Below are positions 44,754 to 55,237 of a stretch of 64,000 bases of DNA, piece by piece (position 1 is the stretch's first letter; every line of letters begins with the position of its first letter). Position numbers and translations under genes: made by a program. This DNA comes from Acanthaster planci (taxonomy: Eukaryota; Echinodermata; Asteroidea; Valvatida; Acanthasteridae): NCBI RefSeq assembly GCF_001949145.1, contig NW_019091468.1:650245-714244 (forward strand), in the 5' to 3' direction. Below the pieces are notes generated by a model that was not told the DNA's origin, did no database searches, and worked only from the letters and a program-made list of their open reading frames with translations.

Positions 44754-47700
44754 CTGCAAACAGGAAGGCAGTAAACAGGTTATACACCTACCTCAAAGGA
44801 AGAAGGACGATAAAGTGGACATCTGCCAGACTTATGGCTGCAATGCTGTGGTTTGACAGTATCAAGTGGAGTCCAGCCCAAGTCCTTTCACAAGACAAGT
44901 GTAAGTGACGGTGTACGACAAAGGAATGCCTTAGTCCTAGTTTATATTAACATTAGATTCTGACGTGGCTTAAGACTGGGCGACTCGTGAAGGAATCTGC
45001 AAAGACTTGGAGGTCGACTGCAGGGAAGAATAATGAGTGAACGTGAGGACTGGGACGGTGTTCTTGGGAGGATTAGTTTGGATTTTACAAATTGCATTCA
45101 GAAATTCATGCGTGAAGGGTTACGATAACTCATGCTAAAAGTGATTTTTGAAAGCAATATTTGATAGGCCCATCAAACAAACAGGAGTGGCACAGGAGAG
45201 GCAACACGTGGACCACTATGGACGGGAACATCGCCGGTAACACTTACTCTGAGCTATAAAGCGTAAGAGGGGTGTAGTCGCCAAACTCGCCGAGACTCAA
45301 CAGATGTGACCCCTGCTGTGACGCCTGCATGGAAGACACGTGGGATGGACTATGTGAATTCAGGCATGCCGTGTAGCTTGAGTTTATTCCAGGGTGGCCC
45401 GAGCACGTCGTGAAGTCGCAGTTGGATGACAGGCTGCTGGCATCTGTGAAGTTACGCCAAATGGAGACCAAGCTGAGAGAACACTGTCACATAAATTTTT
45501 CTACAGATTGTGTTCGTAAGAGAAAAGTTGCGTCTCCATGACGCCTTTATAGAATTAGACTAACAATGGTCACGAGTAGAATCGCAGGGATAAGACCTGA
45601 AGCTTTACATGGTGGAGATAAACTAAAGAGAGGGCTGGCGGTAATACCACGTGGATATATCTCTTTAGGAAGAAGTATGATTCTGATGAGAGCGTACTAC
45701 TAGTTTGGAATGACATGTTTGCCCTCATTGGCCTCTACTTCCGGGTTGCAGGTGTTAAGGATGCACTCATCTTAGAGATGACTCACCAGGCGATTGACAG
45801 GTTTCGACACTATACTGACGCTGATACGGTGTTTGGATAGAGTTCTTTGTCGCCAGTCTCCTCTCTGGTCTCAAAGATAAAATCTCATCGCTTTCTAACG
45901 CTTGGAAAAAAAATATGAAGAAAATAAACATGAGCTTAATTTTTCGCTGAGAGAACAGTCACATAAATCTTTCTACGAATTATGTTCGTACACAGCTACA
46001 GTCGGAGGACTCTCAACCCACCTTCCTCCGTTTCTCCTTTAAGCCGGCGCAGCAGGCTGTCCGCCCGCTCCTGCGTGTGGATCAGCTCCATCTTATAGTG
46101 AATGTACTCGTCCAGCGTCATGTGGAGAAGATGAAAAGAACCTGTACGTGCACAACAGTTAGGGCCTGTTTGTTTCACACGGATCCTGATCACAATCATT
46201 GATCCCAAAACTGGTTCGCTCGATCCATGAGGCGAACTCTGGGGTCAGTGAACCAAAGAAGATCACTGATTGCGATCCGGATCCATGTGAAACAAGCAGG
46301 TCCATTGACTTCAATATAACCGTTTGTTGTAGGGCTTGCCACTTGTTTTGTACTCGGATACTTTCGCAGTTGTCGACTCTTACCTCAATCAATATCCGGT
46401 TCGTAAGTGTGACGTCACTTCAGTTTAAACCACGCCCACCGCACATGAACTGCTCATAGAGTTACATGTATTGATCGTCGTTTACTGGAACCCTGGAACC
46501 GGAAGTTAACGCGCAACTTCAGCGGTCGTCCAATGGGAGCCTGTAAATTGTGACGCGTCTTGTGACGAAGTCACTTACGAACCGGATAGTCGCTTTTGAG
46601 CAAAAGATGATAACAGCGCAATGGCCGAGTTATCTCACAGCTCGAGCCTCAAACACGATATTCAACCTGTTATTTTGGTGTTGCGACGTTTTTTGTTTGT
46701 CTTTCTTTGTGTTGCACTTTTAACTTTAATTCTTGTATTCCAGTTTCAAGTTTGTCTGTATGTTTATCTTTGTGTTTTCCTCTTTCTTTATCCTCAGCAA
46801 ACATCGCTCACTGCCCTGGCTTTCTGTGTGTGCTTGGCCGTGTGAGTGACCATATCTGACCTCAGATAATTTCAGATGGTATATAGAGTACCGAAGTGTC
46901 TACGTCACGCGTACAAGTGTGTGTGTAAAAGGCATGAGAGCGAGAACCAGCGCGTGAACCAACACGCACACGTACCCCATTCGTTTGCACTACACTTTCT
47001 GGTTCACAGTGACATCACACTTCGGTACTCTATTGGCTATCATGTCTCACCAAAACTCGGGGAGCTGTGAAGCGTCATATCTCTCATGACCTTTGTACTG
47101 AAGCAGGACCAGATGAGCATGAACCGCCTTGCCCTTTGACATACACTGCTTGACCCTTGACCTTGTGGTTGCTGCGTGGAGATTAATTGGGAAAAGACCG
47201 TGAATTGGTCGTGAATTGTCGAGGGGGTATTCTCTCAGTTGATATCCTTTACTCTCCATCTACGGAACATCTGATGTACGGTCCACCATATGTGGACGAC
47301 TCTAAAGGTACGCGAACATCGCGAGAAATCCCTATATGGGTCTCTTGCGATGTTCTTGAAGTTAAATAGGTCTACCGTAACATCATTACAGCATGGAAGA
47401 CATTATGAGATTCAGCATAGGTCAAATTTAAAGGAAGTCTTTATGAAGTAGATCCTGTTGTATACACTTCATGGTGCCCAAAGCACCCATGGTGCCCAGA
47501 GCACCCAGGATAGAGCTAGGTCAGTATTCCGCACGGTGTCTGGATTTTCTCAGGTGTAGGATCGGGAGACCGCTTTCATAATGTGTGGTTAACTTGGCGC
47601 CGACAGTCTGCTGATACTTGGTAAAATAGCCTGTCATGTTTGAAGCCACTACCGTAACTGTACTCACTCTGGTGGTTATTTCCACACTAACACTACTTCA

Positions 47701-50700
47701 ACATGCCCACGTCACCATAAGTCTTACAGAAAGCTTTCTTCTCGATGTCTCACCTTCTCAACACATTTCAGGAGAAGAGTATCCAGCCAGTTGGTGTAGG
47801 TATCGAGAGAGGATTGCTCGTCGAGAAGGCAGCCAAATTCGACACAAACTGTGAAGAAACGAGAAACGTTCTTCCAGGCATTAGTAACGCAAACACACTT
47901 GTCAATATCGTTCGTTATGTGGACAATTCTAGGTTTGTAGCAGGAGATTCAAAATGTTTTCATTGTTTATTATTTCTCGACATCAACTGGCCATTTTGTA
48001 AGGGACAAACATTGGCCAAGGGGGTCCTGTGGAAATCCAGGCATTGGAATGTACCCACAATGTCAACGCATGATAAAAAACAGGTACTCCATTAAAACAC
48101 AAAATGTAGCTACATTCAAATTAAGGAACATAGGACCCAGTGTACGGTTCAGCAGGTGTTCTACAGAAAATAAGCATGCTGTAAAGTTAAAGGATGGTCT
48201 GGATGGATACCAAACGTCTCCAAGCTGCCGGCCTCTCGTCAGAGACATGGAACAGGAAAGTGATGGGATTTTTAAAGCACCTCATTTTTTCTAGTATCGT
48301 ACTACAACATTTTCTGAAAGCGCATCAAGTGGGAGGTATTTTGTCGAGTCAACTAACGTTCGGCCAGCGGAGGTTCAGGCCCCATTTCTTGAACGGCATA
48401 GAGCGTCTGCCTTTGTATCGGCCGTAAGTCTAGCAGGGACCAATCATCAGCCATTTGAGAGGCGACGTCACAAGTCTGGATCGTGCCCTTGGAGGCCTGG
48501 CAAAGGTGGTTCAGAGATGCCTGGCGCTGGATAAGCCGGGAGAAATACCTTGCCACTGGAGAGGATTACGCAAACAACAATGTTCTCTTGAAACTTCATT
48601 TTTGCAGTCTTTTCCAGTGATTTATAACTACCTTCGTGGATAGGATTAAGGCTGGTCTGTGGAATGGTTTGGAGTGCGCTTCGATGAAAAGAAACAGTGT
48701 GACACTTTACAAATTAATTTGCAGTGTTATAACAGATACCTCTTATTACCAGCAACAGAAAGCAAATAAAAGCAAAGACCAATTATTGTCCTTGTAATAA
48801 ACATAACTTTGTGTCAACAGTGCTCTTCTTGTCAGTGTCCGACGGTACTTGACCAGTCTTAGCTCTATAAAAAAAAAACTAAGCGCAAGGTAGTTGCAAT
48901 GGGAAAAAGTAAAAAAAAAAAAAAAGTCCCGGGAAACCCATCGCTGAAATGCAGACACCCTATTGTTTTTGGTAAGTAGCACTGGGCTAATTCTCTCCGG
49001 GCTCTAGCCAAGCAGGTTTACTCCAGAAGGAGAAAAAGTCCACTTGTAAGCGGAGTGGCTCGTCGAACGGAAGAGCTGTACCGGAAAGTCCTGAAGGTTC
49101 AGTGATACTATACGTTAACACAAAACTGAAATGTCTGCGTAACCATCTAAACTGACCAGAAACAAAACAGGGTAGGGAGTAGAGAGGAAGTGCTATACAT
49201 TTGGAAAATGGGTCTAACAGCGTTTGCCTATGGACTTTGTGTATAGCAACGGAGTCTTTGACTTATAACTCAATCTGAGCATGGAGGACCTGTTGATTTG
49301 GACTTGGGTACAACTTTCGGTTTTCCTGGCCTAATCTGGGGCCTCAGGAGTTCAAGTACCGGCGGGTACGGCAAGATAACCCTTTTACTTGTGAATTTGC
49401 TGTTGCGGAGGGACTCTGGTAGCTGATCCAGCGCGTTGTGTAGCCAGTCTTCCAATTTGCGGGCGAATGTCCCGATGACTTGGGTCAGGCTGTCTGGGAT
49501 GGTCTGCGTAACAGACGGCATGAGAACTCCTGCAATGGCCTAGAAGGAACGACAGAGGGCGTATTACGCCACATCAATTCGCTGATTTGAACTGCCATCA
49601 TTTACATGCCAATGCGTTTTAATACACTTTTAGTACATGCCTTGCTGTTTATTTGAGTTGAATACACCATCAAGCTCAAGCAAAACTCTCCTTCCCAAAA
49701 TGTCCGATAACAGGCATTTTAATTTTGTTACTTATTCGTAAAGTCCATGGAACCATTTAAAGAGATTCCAGGCTTAATAGTTGGAATATTGCCGCCTAAT
49801 TATAAAATTTGTTTCTTTTCAAATAATTTGTTCTACGTATACAGTGTTTTTTTGCAAACCACATTGCATCACATGTAGTTGTATTGAAACATGAGCAATT
49901 TGACACATGGTCTTGTTTTATCACTATAGTATTGTCAGTTTTAGTCCGCGAACTTTTCTATCCAGCGCATGACATTAACCTTGTACAAAATAGAGTCGCA
50001 CAGCCCGACGATATCGGCGACTGTAGTGGAGTCTAACACCCCGAGCATATGGGGCGGCATCCCTTGCCAGAAATGGAGGAGGTAGGTTTCGACCTCATCA
50101 AAGCTGGCCCGGATTACCGTGTCCAGAATTCGCTGGCAGTGGGTGCGGTACATCATGAGAAATGTTGATACCTGGTTCGCAGTAATTTAAAACAACATCG
50201 GTTTAAGTACAAAACTGGCGGCCCACCATTTAACCATTCAAAACATTGATTAGGCAGGTTCTCCTGTGGAAGCTACGGAGGATATGACATGGAAGTAAGA
50301 GGAAGCTGAATCGATTACCGGTACTATGAAATGTAGTCTACGGTGAATGGATACCGCAGGTGTCAACTAAGCACCAGACTTTTTCAGTGTAAAAACAGAC
50401 TGTAACACAATGGCAGTACACTTCTCCTTTCAACAGCCTTGATGCTCTACGGAAGAACTAAAAGGTATCACCTTCCCCTCTGAAATGTTGCTAGGCAACT
50501 GAAGGTCCTTGATGTCAGGGAATGCCGGGAGAAGTGTGCCCAACTTGGACCGGGGTGAGTACGCCACCGTCTGTCTACTGGGGTGCTCTCTTTTACTCAC
50601 CTCGTGAGAAGTGCTGCGTATCATAGAATTTAAGAAATATTAAAAAAAAAGTATACATGTAGTCCTATAAAAAAAAGACTGATTGTAAGTTTAAACTTGA

Positions 50701-53700
50701 CAGGAACCCCATCACAAAAAAACTGTTTAGCCATCAAACACTTTTCTAAAAGCGTTACTGTTACTAGTTTACAAACATTTAATTGCTAAACATACACGAG
50801 AATAAAATGATAGAGTTACCAGCTTCTTTAAACGTTTGCAAAATAAATGGCAATGTTGTGCGGAGCACTTAGCACCGTTTTGCTGGAAGAACATCCTCTT
50901 TCCCGGAAAACAAACTACAGCAATGGCAGAAACATTAACTTATTTCATTTGTCATCTTATAATCTGAACGTGCAATAAGTAGCCTGCTTTGTCAAGTTGC
51001 AACCTCCCCGGAAGGAAAACATGTTCAAATAACTGGATTCTAATTACCAACGAAAGAGTCGACGGTCATCACCAGGGAAACTGATACCTTAGTTACAAGA
51101 ATGCATCGGAAAGGACTCATCAGTCAACAGGCCATTATGCCATTGTGACGGCCGCAATGTGACTTGGGGCGGGCTCTTTCAGGTAATTACAGCCAACATT
51201 CCACACGCTCGCCAAAGCTCTGCCTAGCAACCATTCAACGGCGACTGAGTTCATCTTCAGTTATTTCCTGACATCCCAAAACAACAGCTGTTCACCAATA
51301 AATGCACAGTTTGCAATTTGTACATTTCACACAGTACGAACCTTTCGTTGGTGCTTAGGGTAGAGATATTACTTACTCTACGGGCATTAGGCACGGCGGA
51401 GTGGAAAAGCGTGAAGGGCTGAAAAGCCTTAGGCTGAAATAACTGGTCCAGTATTTACAAACGGTATAATATACACCAAACAATACAAAGGTGCAGTTTT
51501 CAACCCATACGAAGATTAACAACCAAATGAAAGGAAAAGAAAGTAATAGGCATAAGCAAAGCATCCAAAAGTCGGCGACTGATATTATGACGCTGAACTT
51601 ACAGAGTCGAAGCCACAGAAAGTTCTAGAACCCCCCTCCTCATGTGGAATTTGACCCTATAAAATCCCCACACTTGTGTTTAAAAATGCCAAGGATGACT
51701 GTCAGACATCAGTGGTCCATAACTATGTCAAGCCTCTTCCAACAAGGCTCTTTTCGTATCAAGATAATAAAAAAAGGTTCGCAGACCCATTTCTTTCAAC
51801 TTGAAGAGACCGAGTTTAATACCGCAGACAACTGATCTTAACCTAATATTAATACGACTTGTAAAGACTGGTAGCCTGTATACATCGCACACGTTGTGCA
51901 TATAGACAGAGCCATTGAGTGAAGTGGGGATTTGTTGGTCCCTACACACGGCACCTGCGAAAAGCCAGTGTTTAAACGTTTGCGTTAACACTAGCAGTGT
52001 CAACACCGGACTTCACCGACAGAAAGGACGAGTGGCCGGTGCTTGTCTTGTGTGTTTGTCTCACTATCTAGAATTACACGCTGAAGAGGCCGTCTGCATA
52101 ACAGCCCATTGTGCAAAAATCAGATTCTTCGATATGTCCACTGGTTCTTTTATCAAAGGAATGATAGAAATTGGAATGTTGACTCTTTTTTTTTCTCAAA
52201 TCATATGTCGGAAAATGTCCCATGCATATTCTGGTAAGAATTTGCCGGGCTCGGCTTTATAACCAAATTGAACTGTTCGTGGGACTGTAAAAAAAAATTA
52301 TGTGGTTCATAAATACAGTTGCAACAACTTAAGTGCAATTCGAAGATATGAACACTGCTCCTTCGGTTTTACTGCCCCGATTACGGTCTCTTTTTTCAAA
52401 TAAATATCATAAATCTGGTTTCCATAATTACATAACGTATATCTTACCTTTCAGCAGCTTTACTTGAGTAACTTTCCTCATAGTATTCGGAAGCTTCCTT
52501 AACTGCGATTCCGTAATAATGATACCTAGCAGAGATATAAAAAATACTCTCTCTTCTTAGGGCATGCCGAATATTAAGGTGGTTAGCAAACTGTGTGTTC
52601 TTATGATTATATTTAGGGCTGTTGATAATGTGGAACTGTAATTGTGAGTTCTCCTCAGGGCCGGGTCGAATTCGGATTAACTAATCAAATTATTTAACTA
52701 ATTTCCCATTTTCATTAACGAAATCTAAGCGTGACTTCACTGGTGTAACTGCAATTTTTAAAATTAATCTGTTTGGATATCTTGGCAGGTATAAACACCA
52801 CACTGAACTATTTTAACACCCAAACTCTGGCCAGATACTTCAGCTCTTCATAATTTATGTGTGATTTTCTCGACGCTACCAGATGTCAGGCACACTTATG
52901 CTACAAATACTGTGGTATTAGTTAAAATACCCTCGGTATCCACACGGAACAGCACCGGACTGGTCTTGCCCTGTAAGGATACCGAAGGTGTTAAACCAGC
53001 ACCAAGTCAACACTACAGAGTTTGCAGTGTACAGTGAAAGAAGACGCTTGTTGATTTGTCGGTGAGGTCTTTAGGAACATGAGAATTAAAATAACAATGG
53101 CGAAATTAAAGCTCAATACGAATTCATGCCAGGTTTTGTTTAGAATAATTCCAAATTGGTGGTAAATTAGGGCCTATATATAAATATTCAAGGCACATGA
53201 AAAAAAGAAATTGAAAGTGTAGGCTTGGAATCCAAAATAGTCCCACACCGCCCCATTCAAAAGATTACGTTGAAGATGATAGATTCACATACAGAATGGC
53301 TTCCTTGTGGATGCGTTCTATTATGACATAATCATGTCAAAATAAAGATAATTCTGGCTAGAAAAAAAGTGTGTCTTACTTTGATTGTCCTCTGGTTCCC
53401 AGACGCCTCGTCGTCAACTGAGGGAACTTTTGTCTTATCATCTGAACAAAGATCATGAACATTGTATTATTTATTAATGAACTCTGGTGTGTTTATGAAA
53501 ACAATATAAATGAGACGGAGAGTATGGTTTAACACGATTCTCTGAAACATTGAGGCAGAACTGAAATGATTTTTTTAAATATAAGGTAGTGTTTACAGTC
53601 AGGTCTTATTTAGATACAAGCCTGGTGGGAAACTATATTTCATTACACAAAAGACATTATTTGCTTCAAATATTAGAGTGTTTTATGCACGAGAATGTAC

Positions 53701-55236
53701 AAAACTCCCACACAACACAGAAATAATTTCTAATCACTGCGATTTCAACCAAATTCAGTTTCCTGGGTTGAAATGTCGACCGTATGTCCCTTATATAAAA
53801 CATTTCAATTTGCGACACATGAATGGCACTTGAAAAGTTCTCTTTTTTGAGTAAATTTGATATATCTATTTCGTGAAATTCTTGTGGGGTACCACTTTAG
53901 TACCCGACAAGGATCAAAACTGGCCTTGTGGGGTACCTTCCACAAGGCACCATGTACAAGCGCAGCCACGAGAACAAAGGAAATACCCCACGAGTATACA
54001 TATGTAAAGGGTACATGGCCTTGCGAGTGCGATACCAGCTGATACTCCAAGATTTTGGAGTGAGTCCGTCTGCCCGCCCAGGTCTTTGTGTGCGGATTGC
54101 TCGCCTCCTTGGCGGACAAAGGCAAATCTGCTTTGGAGGACCGTTTCACTGCTGAAGTGTGTCTGTATCAAAGGGACTCATTCTTGAAAGGTGAAATCAC
54201 TGCTGGGAGAAATAGGCCTATTTGGGTAACTGGGATCCTTCTGTGACTTTATGGAATGTACCTCATCGCAACTTATAGCACTGGCGGAGTGTCATTGGTA
54301 AATGGGTTCATTTCCTTCCAGTGTGTTTATCTAGAATATGTTCTCTCAAAATGCTGTCTCTCAGTGTAATCCTGACCAGTTATTCACTGTTGGTCAACTT
54401 ACTTTAAGACCAACAAAAAAAAAGACCGAATCGATAAATTTTATCCAATAAGAGAACACTTGTGGGCATGTTCGTACGTAGAAATGACAAGATGTTACAC
54501 GTCTCCAAATTTTGCTCTACCTTGCCAAAGCTAGCAGCGTTCATAGCACGAGTATTAGTCTTCTCGCAGAAGCTTGTGTAGTGGACGTAGAGCGTGTTTC
54601 GCGGGATACAAACGCCGTCTGCAAGCTCGTAGTTGGACTGCAACCTTCAATAAAAAGTTGCCCAAATAAAAATGGTTGATGTGGCAGTAACAGGGCATAG
54701 TTTGAGCAACTTCGGCCAACAACTCAGCTCACTTGAGAAACTGCACCTTTAATTCTAAGCACTGACATAACATCGTATAACACATATTATGTATTAGATT
54801 TCAACTAAGCACAGCAGACATACACGTCTTTGACATAAAATGATATCTAGAATAAATCGTCCGAAAGAACAGGTTCACTTGCCATTTCATAATCTTCGGT
54901 GTTGGGAGGGGCTCCTGTCGTCTGGTACTGCACGTATGCTTTGATTTGGAACGATGGCCTGATAAGCAAAAATCTCCCACATTAACTGACAAAGGAATTT
55001 TTATTCCGGTTTTCCTTCAATATATCGATTGCTGACAAACATGTTTGACCAATATTTTACTTTGTGACTGATATGATTAAAAAACTGTCGATTGAAACGA
55101 TGTATAGTGTACAAAGGGTTTTGAATACTCATCAGAAAAATTTTCACAGAAGAACTTAATATGACACATATTAGTGATATCGAAGGAGCTTACCAGATCT
55201 GGCCGCCGGAACGTCATCCATGTCGATATAATCCAT
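44294..55236 (-). CDS. RFX4: Regulatory factor X transcription factor, RFX4-type, complete in 14 coding exons
   Basis: Nuclear winged-helix factor that binds X-box DNA; relatives control ciliary and neural genes. Exons, 5' to 3' on the minus strand: 55237-55194 (ATG at 55236), 54958-54883, 54644-54521, 53441-53380, 52525-52448, 50613-50472, 50171-49980, 49539-49389, 48555-48358, 47848-47754, 47171-47051, 46141-46018, 45472-45248 and 44753-44294. All phases agree: 696 residues, against about 735 in human RFX4. The DNA-binding domain (about 38-113) holds [28 protein letters not shown] and the signature [33 protein letters not shown] and [20 protein letters not shown] start the dimerisation region, which runs through [32 protein letters not shown] and [12 protein letters not shown]. 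These segments match RFX4 more closely than RFX6 as I remember them. The last two exons are weakly conserved and rich in Tyr, Ser and His. Confidence 0.93.
45248..45472 (-). CDS. RFX4: RFX4 exon 13 (C-terminal region)
   Basis: Open frame from the acceptor ctctcag to the donor AGA|GTAAGT, encoding [15 protein letters not shown] through [13 protein letters not shown]. It needs two leftover bases from exon 12, which fits the donor GG|GTTGAG at 46018; an alternative exon-12 donor four bases earlier would break phase. YTPLT resembles MYTPLT in the vertebrate C-terminus. A missed intervening exon cannot be excluded. Confidence 0.7.
45472..45998. repeat. Direct repeat of about 52 bp that duplicates a splice-acceptor region
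   Basis: gctgagagaacactgtcaca at about 45472 recurs as gctgagagaacagtcacata at about 45946, each followed by aat(t/c)tttctac and tgttcgta; copies span about 45472-45525 and 45946-45995. On the minus strand each gives a pyrimidine-rich tract ending in ctctcag. The lower copy is the exon-13 acceptor; the upper is a decoy inside the same intron. Confidence 0.75.
46162..46303. mobile_element. Fold-back element, about 142 bp, in RFX4
   Basis: Arms of about 45 bases: gggcctgtttgtttcacacg on the left pairs with tgtgaaacaagcaggtcc on the right, including ggatcc and gatcacaatcattgatc. It begins about 20 bases from the acceptor of RFX4 exon 12, in the intron. Non-coding and MITE-like. Confidence 0.85.
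46393..46588. mobile_element. MITE, 'tatccggttcgtaagtg' family, full copy
   Basis: tatccggttcgtaagtg at the left and cacttacgaaccggata at the right are exact inverted repeats, with the match continuing imperfectly into gacgtcact / tgacgaagt. Total 196 bp. A truncated, inverted relative lies at 32655-32815. Confidence 0.9.
46885..47031. mobile_element. MITE, 'tagagtaccgaagtg' family, full copy
   Basis: agagtaccgaagtgt and acacttcggtactct are exact 15-base inverted ends, flanked by TA on both sides (tatagag...ctctatt), as left by a TA-targeting transposase. Relatives lie at 19061-19210 and 36676-36815. Its right end is about 20 bases below the RFX4 exon at 47051. Confidence 0.9.
50614..52447 (-). 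other. RFX4 intron between exons 5 and 6
   Basis: A 1.8-kb AT-rich intron. I found no coding exon or repeat that I could support. Confidence 0.6.
54883..54958 (-). CDS. RFX4: RFX4 exon 2 with a probable GC-AG intron donor
   Basis: Encodes [14 protein letters not shown] and [11 protein letters not shown] up to the split Trp codon. The exon end TG is followed by GCAAGT, the classic GC-AG donor sequence, and joining to the acceptor at 54644 gives [15 protein letters not shown], the same length as vertebrate RFX4 between Trp and NYE. A conventional alternative, CAA|GTGAAC with an acceptor 7 bases further on, is also in phase but loses one residue. Confidence 0.75.
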
Positions 55237-55237
55237 T

